From NCBI GenBank assembly GCA_022605405.1, contig JABYQQ010000012.1:868001-932000 (forward strand): 64,000 nucleotides of DNA, in the 5' to 3' direction. Below are positions 10,357-23,152 of the stretch, piece by piece. A program made the position numbers and the translations under genes. Source of the stretch: Earliella scabrosa (taxonomy: Eukaryota; Basidiomycota; Agaricomycetes; Polyporales; Polyporaceae). The notes under the pieces were generated by a model. That model was not told the DNA's origin. It was given only the letters and a program-made list of their open reading frames with translations, and searched no databases. Position 1 is the stretch's first letter, and each line of letters starts with the position of its first letter.

Positions 10357-13300
10357 AGGATGTGGACGCACAGATGAATGAGAAAGAGCGTACGGAGAAA
10401 TATGGGGAACGCAGAGGTGGCTGAGCACCGTTCAGGGTGCGGCGGTCCCGCCTGTTATACTTATCATCTGACAGGCGACGGACAAGCCATGGAGAGGTCG
10501 ATCACCCCGCCTCCACACATCCGTGGAGGGAAATTTTGTGTTACGAGCTGGAGCCGCGATCGAGCACGGCTTGGGACCGGCTTCGACTGCGGCTCCGTCT
10601 GAACATAGCCAGGCATCTTGTTCGATTCCTCGATCTCTACGCCTAAACAGCGAGTGGATATTGCATGTTGATGCCTCGCGGACACCGACGGCCCGACCAG
10701 GACCACCAAAGGAATGCCATTCGCAGCAGTCGTCAGCGCATCATGAACTCACCCCATCCTTCAGAACCTCGCACCTGCAGTGGGCCGCACTGTGTTACGG
10801 TCACTGAGTCTGGTGTGATCCCCGTATGTTTTGTCAGTATCAAATTGGAGAACACGATGAGTTTTGCGTGATTAGCTCGTTCACGGCTGTGCCAGGGTCG
10901 TCGGGTATGTCGATCATCCGTGAGGGTGACCTTGCGTGATTACTTGGCATTTCAAAGTGCTGTGGGGAATGCATCCGATGTCCGGTGGTACGGGTATGCA
11001 TGTAGGAGTACTCACCATTAGCTGGTATACCGCCAAGTGGTGTCGAGTTGCGCATGCGTCGGAACAATCTGCAGAGAGCTGCGCTGATAGGGGATACCAC
11101 ATTGCCGCTGCAATGAGGGAGGGACGGTCTGGTACGTACCGCCGACGCCGACCACAGTAAAGATTGACACTGACTTCCTGGCAGGGACAGGAACTTACCA
11201 GTGTCCGCGATCCGCTCTGGTATTAGGTTTGGAAGCACCCCTCTCTGAGGGCGACACCGTGACTAGCACCGCGTCAATCCCGAGTCAATATGCATTATGA
11301 TATCGTGCCTTAGCCTACATACTGATGTCCTCCCGACGTAGATCACCCGCACGGCGAAGAGAGACCCTATGACGAACCTCGTCAACGACATATCTCAAAG
11401 GTCACTATCGTTGGGTAGTAATAGTCCCCCGGCATGAGGCTGTGCACTAAGTGCGAATCTCGGAGAATCCCGACGCCGAAAGACGACGGCAGAAGGAAAT
11501 GAAGCGGGAAGACGTCCAGTGCGCACAGGACGCAGCTAGAACACCCGACAATCGGTGCGTAGTCTACCAGGCATGTGTATAAGTGTCACCGGTATCACAC
11601 TGGCAAGACTAAGAATGAATTACAGGCTGAGTAGGAGCATGATTGTTCGGGTTCTAATGGACATAGCCCTGGCCACTGCTTCGGGATTCTCGCAAGTACT
11701 AGTCCAGGAGCAGCAGTGGTAGCATATGGCCCGAATGCTCAATGGCGGCGAAGTGCGGTATATGAATACTCTCTTCGCTGAGATAGTCTAGTCATCGAGT
11801 CAGGTTCCACTGTGAGTACTACTAGTACACAGCATTCGAACAGCGCTCTCAGCTCGGTCCGCGCCTGACATAGACACACGCCCAGTGCCTCGACACTGTG
11901 AACGAGTTCAATTGCGACGAATCTGGACCATGCGGAACCCCATGCGGAGAGTGCGGCGGAAGTGCCACTAAGGAGGCGTGGACGCATATGCCAGTCCACA
12001 CTGCACTGTGAGCTCCATGATACCCCGCGCTTCTTAGACTTGACTATGCGCCTCGTGCCACTTCATGGCTTCGGAGCGGTGGTCAGTGCGGTCTCTTGTT
12101 GATAGGCCAGCTTGAGGACCCCAGGAGCACCGTCGAGAGTGGCGGAGAAAACCCTTAGAAAAGACTGCTTGTACTGGGATTCAAGGGACTTGAGGCGAAT
12201 AGATGCATCTCCATGAGTACCTAAGCTGTGTCAGAACCGCACACGAGGGTGTCCCAGTGAGACTCACCATTGACACAATCATTCAAACGAGGAATTGCTC
12301 CTACTGTGTTGCTCGTAATGCCGTGATAGGTGACTCAACTTCCCGTATATTAGGACAGATGGGCTTGTATCGCACCGACCCTCCCGAGCCGCAGCTGCGT
12401 GATGATCACGTCAGGGCTCCCGCAACGTGGTGCTCAACGGGAGGGGCAGAGAGCTACAGCAGCAGAGTGAGTGACACAGAAGACGATTACTGACTGAAGC
12501 CAAGTACCTTCTCTTTCCAAAAGCGCTAATTCGACTGTTGAATTACGGAAGAACTACGACACGATGTAATCGTATACGACGTAAGTAGCGTTTACGAGCT
12601 CGAGCCGCAGGAATCGCACTGACGATGCCTAAATGAATGGATTCAACCATCGTTGACATCGTCCCGGCGGAACTGGTACAAGACAAGTAAGCAGAGTGCG
12701 ACGGCCATAGATAGTATGGTCAAAGACACAGCATACTCACTTATCAAGCTTACTTCTTGAGTGGCATATTCGACCTGGCAGACGCTGTTCAGTGAAGGCA
12801 CGCTGTATCGCTGATCATCAGAGATAGGATATCGAGCCTACTGTAGATAGTTGAGTGCACGAGCTGCAGGACACGGGAAGAGAGATGATCGCTGCAGCGA
12901 AGCGAGGCGGTGCCTCAGCATGCGCAGCAAAGGATCCGCAGGCTCGGCGGAGCGAACAAAACGGACGAGCAGGCTCAACGCCGAACAACGCCGACTATGT
13001 CCGGGAACGCACCCTTGAGAGTTGGGATGCATCTGAAGTTCGGGCCGTGGCTACATAGCTTCGAGTCTTCGACGCCCCGCTGACACTCCTCCGGCGGTTT
13101 GTTGTGGCGTCAGGCATGGGGCGCCGGGGGTACCTAGGATATGCGGGAGGTGTCACTGTCAGGGCTTCAGGCGGGGTATTGGCGAGTGGTACGGAACCAA
13201 TCATGCGTGTGTTCGGAGTATGGCGCCTCACCGCATGTCGCGCGCAACCTATTCATGAATAGACGACGTCGTTGCGGTGTACTAGGAGCGTTTCCAGTGA

Positions 13301-14917
13301 CGTGGTGGGAATGAGCTGCTCCGATCTCATGTATCGCCGGGAACTTGAATCTAGCTCCAGGAATTCTGGGACACCGGATGCGACCGGCCGCAATAGAATA
13401 GACTCACCAGTCCGCGGTCGCAAGCACTTGAGCGCGCATTCCAAAACGGGGGACAGGAAGAGGGTTTCGGTGCCCGCCGAAACGGATGGTAGCGATAGAA
13501 TTATGTAGAGGAATGATAGCTAGTACAAACAAACTGCTGCGTGGCAACCGTTACCTATGGGCGTGTAAGCCGCAAGCGCGAGAGCTTCTTCAGAGGATTG
13601 CAGACATAAGACCGTACCTCGGGACTCATCATTGTAGCTAGAAGACTTGCTGCACTGCATTCCGAGACGCGGTCAGCGGCGCACTCGGCCTAGTACTGAG
13701 GTCGAAGTTCCGGACTCGGAAGCGTATCGAGTATGCAGAATTGAACTCAGCGTCTAGCGGGAGATGTAGGCAACCCCGCCAGTCCATCCAGTAGGAGGCG
13801 GACTCGCCCTTCGTAAGCGCGTCCTGTAGCTGGATACCTGAGTGGAGGCTACACAGTGCAAGCCAGATGAAGTTGAACAAATCGTCAATGTTAGCAGGAT
13901 AGCGTGCCGGGCCCTCTTGGCCAACTTGGCACCTTGGCACTCTTGAACGCAGGTCGATCTTGCGGAGTGTGGCGGTGTCCTGCGTCGCGCAAACCACCAC
14001 GACCTAGGTCCTACTGAATGGTGAAGACGGATAACCATCCTCGCCACAGGTAAGAGATATGCGGCCACGAGGTGAGGTGGCACTCACTGAGAAGTTGCCA
14101 ATGCATTCGCGACGGCAGTTGACGTGGCAAGGGTAGCTTGGATTGCTCACTGAGCCCCCAGGGACGCCGTGGATGACCATGGAGCATTGTTCGGTATGTG
14201 TTCCGTTAGAATCGAGATGTCCCGTCGTGCTCACGGTTGATTGTTTTCCGGGCATTGGGATTCGTCACCGACCAACTCTCGCTGTGCTGATAGCAGTCGA
14301 GATTAGTCGTTGCATTACGGCCATGGAGTCATACCCGGGTCCCAGCCCACTCGGCACTGTGATACCGAGAGGCTGGTCAGAATGATATGCTAGGATGCGG
14401 AGGCGATGCGAGGTACGTATGTACTGCACATTTCCTCCTATGCAGGTCAGATCTCACGCATGCCTCAGAGACGGGGGTGACATGTAGCAACCGATGCATT
14501 TGCGAGCTACGGCTGGAAGGCGTCAGCCCTTGTGCCGGCGATGTCTCGCTCGCTGGTAGTGGACATCGCTGTGACAGCGAAATGAACCCCTTTGTGCTGC
14601 ATTCCTTCGATGGACACAATCATCTAGATCAAACTTGGAGACAATTGAAGGCTTATCGGTGGTATGGGTTGCCTCGCTGCGTATGTCCATGCCCTGACAC
14701 GCGTCCTCCACTCCAGGTTGCCCCTCCATGGTCGGCCGAAGCTACGGTAGAGCGCTGAGATGAGCAAAGGGGGCGTGGCCGTTGGCAGACGCCAACAACG
14801 TGGGAGCGCAAGCTACGTCAGGACCCAGGGAACTCCCGATATATCCCACGGGCGTTCAACGTTGAATGGACACGCGATGACGCCGACGACGCAACGGCCG
14901 TAACTGCCCCACTTTTG
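10357..14917. other. 4.6 kb gene-poor stretch
   Basis: This is the largest gap in the window. Short frames occur on both strands (up to about 130 codons) but none shows a domain, a consistent exon series or a transposon protein motif. By eye the base composition is more AT-rich than in the flanking genes. No long terminal repeats or long inverted repeats were found. It could be decayed mobile DNA or a long regulatory interval. Confidence 0.45.
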
Positions 14918-14923
14918 TATAAG
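14918..14923 (+). promoter_or_regulatory. TATA-like box of the Ca2+/H+ exchanger gene
   Basis: TATAAG lies 98 bases upstream of the ATG at 15016 and is followed by a C/T-rich leader, as in other genes of this window. Assignment is positional. Confidence 0.5.
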
Positions 14924-15015
14924 AGTCTCGCTGCCTTCTCCTTCCCGAGCCGCTCTGCTTGTACCCCCGCCTGTCATCCCTGTCCGTATACCACCGCCTC
15001 TCGAACCACACAGTG

Positions 15016-18000
15016 ATGGCTATGAACGCAGACCCTGCAGCGCCCACACAAGCTACTGCCGTACAGCGCCGCCAAACGGTCGAGTTCTCTTCTTCCAGTC
15101 GTCCTACCCGGAGGTCAACTACAAATACGGATCGAGCCTCTCGCCCTCCTACACGCTCGTCCCAGCTCTCAGTCCCCCGCTCCATTATGCGCACCCTGTC
15201 CATTCTGGCCGTACCCGAGAGACCAGTAGGAGCGCCTCCGTCCCTTCTCCAAGGCATTAAAGCGATCATATTGGGTTCCTGTGAGTTCATCGCAACCGTG
15301 ACATCGTCATCAACTTACCGGACCCCATACCTCAGGGCTGAATGTCCTGCTATTGTTTATTCCCGTCTCGGTACGTTTCACTGTGGCGGCTCTCGCCTCT
15401 CTATCTCATTGTTTGATGCAGTGGGCGTGCCATTTCGCACTGCCGAAGAACGACCGCAACGATACCCTGATCTTCGTCTGTCTGTATTCTACTGTCCTCC
15501 AGTTCTGACCCATGCTGATCATCGCTCAGTCTCTTTCCTCGCGATCATACCATTGGCAAAGGTCACCCGGATTCCCTTCATCACATTGGCTCCACTTTGA
15601 TACGTCATACAGCTCCTTGCCTTTGCAACGGACGAGCTGTCAATGCGGGTAGGACAAACGTTAGCTGGGTTGTTGAACGCCACACTGGTAAACACCACTT
15701 TTCATCTACATCGTTGCGTTGGTATGCTAATGCTCTGTCGTAGGGCAATGCGTAGGTGTCCTGCCTATTACAGCTCTCCCACAAGCTGATTCATGGCTAA
15801 TTAGGGTTGAGCTGATCGTAGCTGTACGTGTGTGCCTAGAGGTACCTATCCAGATATTGATGTTTACCCTTGACAGATCATTGCGCTTGTCGACTGCCAA
15901 CTGCAGGTTGTCCAGGCATCACGTACGCCACTAAAACATCCGAGATATCACTCACGCGTTGACGCTTATCCGTAGTGGTTGGTTCGATTCTTAGCAACCT
16001 TCGTGAGCGCTCCTTCAACCGCAATTGACGCTTCGCTGATTGAATGTGTGGCTCGTCCGCTCACAGTGCTCGTCCTTGGGATGTGCTTCTTTGCTGGCGG
16101 TACAAGGTTTTCGGAGCAGGGCTTCGGAGTTAGTGAGTATCATATTCTATCTCTCGGCTGTAATGCGCGCGCCAAAGGCTGTGTCTATCGAGTCGCTCAC
16201 CAATCATCCCTGCCTTTTCACCCTCCGCTACCGATGTCCGGCTGCGACTTTGCATCGGATGACGTTTGACAGGTGTTACGCAGCTCAACTCATCGCTGCT
16301 AACAATATCCGTTGTGGCGGTATTGCTGCCTGCGGCGTTTCACTTTGTCGCCGGTGAAAACATCGATGACCCGAAGGAGTCCAGGGAGATTCTGGCGGTC
16401 AGCCACGGGGTACGTCGTGCCATAGGTTCTATTCCGACTCAGCGGCACAAGCTGACACCTTCCCGGCTTGATCTTCCCAGGCCGCCATCATACTTCTCTT
16501 CAGTGCGTCGGCGTCCACTACTGACATATCCAGATGGAAGCTAACGTGGAAACGCTTCTATTCTGCTGTCGTGTATGCCCTGATTCGGTCCCCATGCTTC
16601 CTGCCTCTTTTGACTTCGTCGCCTTTCAGTCTACGGCTCGTTCCTCGTGTTCCAGCTCTTCTCGCACAAGGACTTATACGCAGATAACCACGAAGACACT
16701 TTCGTGTCAACCAGGTATCCATCTCGGAAGAAGAAGGATGACGCGAAGAAGATGGTGGAGAAACAGGCGACTACCAACGGTCATGCCAACGGCGTGGCCA
16801 ACGGTACTGCTACCGATACCCCGACTGGCACTCTGACCGGGGGCGAGCTCGTGTCGTCACCCCCTTCATCTCGTTCCAACTCCCCGGAGCACCACACCAC
16901 AGAACAGGACGTCGAGGGGCGTGGATCAGTGGATCGCGTTGGAGATGAAGAGGAAGAGGAGACCCCTCAAATGAGTGTTCCGCTCACCGTAGGACTCTTG
17001 GTGGTCGTCACTGTGGTACGTTCCAGGATGCTTGGATGACAATCTTGAGCTCGAGTCTCTCACCACTTGACGCGTCTCAGCTCGTTGCAGTCACCGCGGA
17101 GTTCCTGGTCGACTCAATAGACGGACTGACTCAGACAGGGAACATCAGCAAGGAGTTCGTAGGCATTATCCTACTTCCGATCGTCGGGAATGCCGCAGGT
17201 ACGCCGCAATCGCCGAGTGGGACCTTTCCCGCCCGTGATATCCGTACTCACCGCGCTGTCACCACATAGAACACGTGACCGCAGTCACTGTGTCAGTGAA
17301 GGACAAGCTCACGCTTTCCCTGGGGGTTGCGGTTGGGTCAAGTATCGTGAGTGTCCCCCGAACACTCCGCCGTTATCCGTCGCAGCTGCGGCCCCACACG
17401 CTCCCATATCGCCCTCCTCCCCATCTACCCGTCATATGTGACGTGTGAACTGCTGCTGACTATTGCTTGCGCGACATAGCAAATCGCGCTCTTCGTCATT
17501 CCGTTCATTGTCACTCTCGGATGGATCATCGGCAAGCCGCTCAGTCTGCTCTTTGATCCGTTCGAGTCTATTGTCCTCTTCCTATCTGGTACGTACATCA
17601 ATTGCAACATCGTTCTCTCTCGAGGCTGTTATATGCACATGTTGTATTGATCAACACGCTCCTTCCTGCAGTGATTGTTGTCAACTACACTGTGCAGGAC
17701 GGAAAGAGGTGAGTCGTTGTCTCCGAGTGTGTACAGCAGGCCGCAGGGGACGGAGCGCGCGCCGTCTCATGTGTCCACCGTGCACATCCCCACGCCCCGT
17801 CGTGCACGAACGCATTGCTCACACGTGTTTGTTCTTCTCTTCTTCTCCCGCAACGCAGCAACTGGCTGGAGGGTGTGGTGTTGATGGCTCTATATCTCAT
17901 CCTCGCGGTTGTGTTCTGGTACTACCCAGGTGCGTCCACCCTGCTCCATGGGCCTGGCACTGGCAGCCTTTCGCGTGGAACTTGACGTGTGCTGACCCGG

Positions 18001-18049
18001 AACGACCTATCCAGGTGTCAACGAGTTTCAGGATATTTTCACGTGTTGA
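15016..18049 (+). CDS. Vacuolar-type Ca2+/H+ exchanger (CAX/VCX1 family)
   Basis: Multi-pass antiporter that uses the proton gradient to load Ca2+ into the vacuole. I count about 19 exons, several tiny: 15744-15751 (8 nt), 15805-15823 (19 nt), 15976-16002 (27 nt) and 16481-16502 (22 nt). Spliced, the protein has both hallmark CAX repeats: GNAVELIVA (assembled across the 8- and 19-nt exons) and GNAAEHVTAV. Other conserved segments are LAFATDELSMRVGQTLAGLLNATL, SLVGSILSNLLLVLGMCFFAGG, FVAGENIDD and LGVAVGSSIQIALFVIPF. A cytosolic loop between the two halves is long, Ser/Thr/Asn-rich and acidic (about 16720-16970). The N-terminus is Ser/Thr/Arg-rich and may be autoinhibitory as in plant CAX. The end reads FWYYPGVNEFQDIFTC. 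Several basidiomycete CAX paralogues exist, so the exact orthologue is open. Confidence 0.93.
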
Positions 18050-18708
18050 GACATGTCGCGGCATGAAGTCAAATGATCACTAAGTTGTCCGATTTCTCGC
18101 CTTCTCGTACTTGCACTTGCGGACACCTCTCGAGGGGCATATCTGTTGGGCGTATCATACTGTACAGTATAGCTCATTCACGTATCCTATACCTTTTAGA
18201 CATCCATGGACATCCCAACTACGTAAATCGTCGCTCCTTGCATTTCTTCCTATCCCTTTCTTGCACGCTGTGATCCTGCGAGTCTTTGGCAACTCCCTGC
18301 GACACCTCCCTTTGCACGACTTTATTCCCTAATGACGCATCACTTCTTCCTCCAGTCCATCTAGATTTGCTCGTCGCTTTCGTCGTCGTTCAGTCCGTTC
18401 CTGTTCCTCGAAACGTTGACCCCGTTGTCTAGCTAGCGAGCGTTCTCATGTTGTCCCACGCTGTCGGTGTTGTCAAGCCTGGCTTCCAGAACACAACGTA
18501 CATACCCCACAACTTCTCCGGATAGCTGGTGGGAAATGCGGTGGTCGAGGAGACTCGTCGTTCGATGCGCAGCTTACGGGGCGCGAGTAGAAGCTCGAGT
18601 GCCTTTCCGATAGAATTACAACAAGAATGGCCTACAATAACGATACGTCCGTGGCAAACCAAGTACACGGTGTTGGAGAGCACATCAGCCTGTCTCCGAG
18701 CACACTTC
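18050..18708. other. Convergent intergenic region
   Basis: This region lies between the 3' ends of the exchanger (plus) and MFE-2 (minus) and is expected to hold both 3' UTRs. It is pyrimidine-rich in its first half. No coding pattern was found. Confidence 0.5.
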
Positions 18709-21700
18709 TCACAGCTTCGACTTAAGCGGGGTACCCGGGTTCACAAGCGTCGCCGCAGCCGCCGCCAGGACGATAGTTTGGCGTTCCTTGACCTTCGTGG
18801 CTGCAAGGTGGAGACAGAGTCAGATATCTGGCTCACACGCTGCACAGCCAAGAGAACATGAGAACGCACTAAAGATGACCTTATCGCCTTCCTTCCACAT
18901 TTCCGTGACGAGAGTCTCGCCGGGGAAGACGACGCCCGCAAACCTAATACACACAGCATCCGCGTCAGTATCAAAGTAACAGACAACGTGCGCGGGACTG
19001 CAGAGGGCGAGCGCGCCATTGGAGGGGGGGTACATACCGCACTTTGATGTCCTTGAACTCTCCAAAGGTCTTCAGGACGTGCTTGCCGGCGATACCCATC
19101 GAGCAGAGCCCTAATACGCCGTGCGTTAATTGTCCACACATCAGCATCCCTGTGGCCCGTTAGAAGCATAGGTATGTGGCAGATAATCACCGTGTAGGAT
19201 GGGCTTGTCAAAGCCGCCCACTGCCGCGAATTCGGGAAGGATCTATGCACGCGAGTAGTGTCAGCGGACCCGGACGAGCAGCAGGGTGGACGATAATAAC
19301 GTACGTGTAGAGGGTTCAAGTCGCCGCTCAGACTAAGGAAGCACGTGTTGAGTTCTGGGGTCCCTGCGGGGAGAGACTTTCAAACTTCCTCACCGGTACA
19401 ACGCAGCTTGGATGGGGAGGGTCTTCTCCTCCATGACAGCGTCAGGCTTGCGCTTGGGTGGAGAGTTCTCCGCAGAGGCCGGTCCACGGTCTGCGCAACG
19501 GAAGAAGTAAGCTGACTGCGAATAGCTATGCCACAAGACCCAGTAGAATGAAGAACGCACCTTTGCCGGTCCGCTTCCCCCCAAAGCCACCGGAGCCACG
19601 AATGAACACGGTGGACTGATTTTCGAAGATGACCTTGCCTGAATGCTTGTCCTTGGTCTCCACAATGGCCGTCACGGCTGCAGCCTTGCCCTTGTCCAGA
19701 ACCTCCATCAACCTAACCGGCCCCAGGTCAGCTCGCATTCGCGAAGCGTACCAACCAAGTATGACGTACCGAGTCTCGTTGACGAGGTCGCCACTGGTAG
19801 GAATAGGAGCCTTAATGGCCAGGTACTGCTCACCATGGAGCAATTTTGCCTACACAACAACACGGGTCAGCACCAGTCAGCACTCCACGTCTGACGGTAG
19901 CCGGCACTTACGGGGTTGAAGTTGGGGAGGAAGTCGAATGAAATGCCTCCGCTCGCATGGAACTGTGGGATCACTCCAAATGTCGGCAGCGCAGCAAAGT
20001 CCTCGTGGTTCTCGTAGGTCCACTGCAACTCTTGCTCCGTCGCGCCGATGCCTAGGTTGTACAGGATGACGTCCCGCTCCGTGTAACTGAACTCCAGAGG
20101 CTCTTGCGGCTCCTTCTTCGCGTTGGCAACGACCTCGGGATCCTCGGGGTCTGCATAGGGGTCGTCGGACTCCGAGCCGCTCGCAGCATTCTCGTCGACG
20201 TTGCCGAAGTTCTCGGCGATCTAGATGAACCAACAGTGAGCACCACGCATGGAAACGGCTCAATGCGGCGACAGACCTGCATGAATGCTTCCTGAGTGCT
20301 CGCGGGGTTGGTAGCGCGGTCATCGTCTGCATGCTTATTTAGAGCGCTGTCACGCCCGAACCTCGTGAATGAATCCTCTTACCGAAATCTGTGACAAGTT
20401 TCCACTTCTCGATGATGTGCTCAGGCTGCAACGGGCGGTTGACAGGGAATCCGTGTCCGCCAGCACGCTGCCACCGGATCTGGGCGATCCAGCCGCCCGC
20501 AACTTGGAACAAGCAACCGGTGGTCTCCTCGTTCGAATCGCTGCTGAGGTATCCGACCAGAGGGGCGACATACTCCTCCTTGACGGCTTCAACATTCGCC
20601 GCAGCACTGAGCAAATGAATGAGCACCGACAACTTGATCGATCGTTGTGATGCACACTCACCGACCAAGACCAGATGCAGCTCCTGCGGAAGGAATGACG
20701 ACGTTCGCTAGAATGTTGTACTTCTTTCCCTCGACAGCAAGCGTCTTCGTGAAGCCGAGGATACCCGCCTTGGCGGTGGAATACTATTGGTTGGATGTCT
20801 GGCGTCAGATGGGACCAAGCTAGCAGTATCGACACGTACGTTGACCAACCCTGGCATTCCATCTATCACGATTCAACTGTCAGCCTGTGTAAAAGATACA
20901 AGCCAAGATCACGACTCACAAAGACCAGACTGAGAGCCCATGGTCACGATGCGGCCGTACTTCTGCTTGAGGAAGATCGGCCACAAAGCCTTTGCGCACT
21001 GGTACTCAAGCATTAGTCTCGTGGTCCATCTCCTCAAGCCATCAGAGACGAACCTTGTAAGTAGCCCTGCGATGGAACTGTCAGTACAGGCAGATACGAG
21101 ATGATCCATGGGACAGACCTGAGATGAACAGCAAGGACTTCGTCCCAATCCTTCTCAGACATCTTCTCGAACGCGCTCGGGCGCGCAAGGCCAGCATTGG
21201 CCACCAACACATGCGCACCGCCGAACTTGTCCAAAGCAGTCTTGACAATGCCTTCGCCGTCCTCGGCCGAAGTAACCGATGCGACCGCGTTCCCGCCAGC
21301 TGTTGAATGCATGCTGAGTGAGATGGTTACTATGCCAGAACTGATCGATAGTACCCTTCGTGATCTCGTCGACGATGGCCTGAGCGGAGTTCGCGTTCAC
21401 ATCGTTAACTACGACGTTCGCACCCAGGCGCGCGTACTGCAGTGCATATGCGCGTCCCAGTCCAGAACCGGCGCCCGTGACAATCACTGTCTTGCCGTCG
21501 AAGCGGACCTCGGGCGAACCTTGCGGATTGCTCTCAACCTTCGACGATTCGGCAATCTTAGCCTGTAGACTAGGTTAGCTCAGAAGCGAACGTCTCCGAG
21601 AGCTTGCACTGACCTTGATGTCAAAGTCGGGTAGAGTGTTGGGGCTAGATGAGACGCATATCAGCATTCCTGCGCATAAGAGCGAGTTTGGTAGCATACT

Positions 21701-22928
21701 GCTCAGGATCCGTGTCGAAGTCAGTGATCTGCTCCCACTTTTCTTGAACCTGTGGGCAAGCTCATCAGACTACGTCAAGCCAACCTGGCAAGTCGGTCTT
21801 ACAGCCGAAGGCGTGAATGTCTTGTCAGTCTTGAAGAACTGGCCCTTGCTGCGCTCCCACCGGATCTCTGCGATGAAACCAGCGCCGACTTCGAAGATTC
21901 TGCCATTGGCGTCCACTCCGTCCGGATGCGTGATCGCGAGCACGAAGGGTGCGACGAATTCAGGCTGAAAGCAAGCTCAGTTATACATGGGCTATTTGCG
22001 TGCCTCGCTCCGACGTACCTTCAAGTTTGCAAGCATTTCTGGGGGCATGATAGTTTCTGTCATAGCGGACGCAGCCATCTAACACGAAACAAGTTGAACG
22101 ACGTGTGCCATAGCAAGTATCGAAGAATGACGTACGGGAGCGATGACTACCGCCTTGATGTTATACCGTGCGCCCTCCGCAGCAAGTGCCTTTGTGAAAC
22201 CGACAAGACCCATCTTCGCGGCGCTGTAGTTTGCCTGACCGAAGTTACCTGATACGACCAGTCAGCGTGCGAAGCTGTGGATGCTTGCTGGCACGGCGTA
22301 CCGTACAAGCCGGCAGCACTCGCAGTGTTCACGATGCGTCCGAAACCCTGCTTCTGGAAGTAGGGCCAGGCGGCCTTGGAGCAGGAGTACGAGCCCTTCA
22401 AATGGACGGCCATGATTTGGTCCCATTCTTGGTCGGACATGTTCTTGAAGCTGAATGCAGAGCGAGTTACAGAAAGTGACGCGGTGCGGGATTGATTGGA
22501 CGTACCCCTTGTCCCGTAGAATACCAGCATTGTTGATGAGAATGGTGACTCCGCCAAACGCCTCAACGGCCGTCTTGATGACAGCCTCGCCGTCCGTCAC
22601 GGATGAGGTGTTCACAACGGCCTTGCCTCCAGCTTCAACAACCCGCCACCATTCAGACTCGCGCCATGACGATCCTGGAGTAGTTCGAGTGCGCACCTTG
22701 TGTGATTTCGTCCACGACCTTCTGAGCAGCGGCCTGACTGACATCGTTCACGACGACGTTCGCACCCCTTGACGCGAAGTGCAACGAGTAACTGGACATA
22801 TGACATCACCGTGACCCAGTCAGTTACACGGACGCGGCAGAGAGGTGGGTGTACGCGTACACTTTACCGAGGCCTCCTCCTGCGCCGGTGACGATGACTG
22901 TGTGGCCCTTGAACGAGAGTTGAGACAT
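18709..22928 (-). CDS. FOX2: Peroxisomal multifunctional beta-oxidation enzyme type 2 (MFE-2)
   Basis: Carries (3R)-hydroxyacyl-CoA dehydrogenase and 2-enoyl-CoA hydratase 2 activities. Many short introns. The first SDR domain has [17 protein letters not shown] and a YSAAK catalytic pair. The second SDR domain has [27 protein letters not shown] and YSTAK. An acidic linker ([20 protein letters not shown]) leads to a hydratase-2/MaoC domain with LSGDLNPLH, then [15 protein letters not shown], the catalytic hotdog segment. The C-terminus is SKL, a canonical PTS1 peroxisomal signal. This domain order is the fungal FOX2 form; mammalian MFE-2 has one SDR plus an SCP2 domain. Start chosen at [13 protein letters not shown], directly before the first Rossmann strand. 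The racemase gene lies 224 bp upstream on the same strand. A TATA-like sequence sits at 22987-22992. Confidence 0.96.
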
Positions 22929-22986
22929 GGCAGGGAGAGGGTGTGAGTGGTATAGAGGGACGTCACTGTCGCGAAGAGTGCGGGGG

Positions 22987-22992
22987 TTATAA
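22987..22992 (-). promoter_or_regulatory. TATA-like element before MFE-2
   Basis: TTATAA within GTTATAAC is 59 bases upstream of the MFE-2 ATG, in the short gap after the racemase gene, suggesting MFE-2 has its own promoter. Confidence 0.4.
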
Positions 22993-23152
22993 CGCCCAAC
23001 CCCGCATGTGATATCCCCCCGGTCGTTGATCGCGCTCGCGCCTATTCGCGCCCACGTGAATCGGCCTGAGCTTCCAGCCATCGTGCATGCAATCGATAGT
23101 AGTAGGTAACGAGTAGGAGATAGGCGAGTCAATAGTCCCTCACAAGTCGCGT

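Noticed and set aside
12838..14758. Possible transposon protein fragments in the gene-poor region
   Set aside because: None of the frames showed reverse transcriptase, integrase or transposase motifs.
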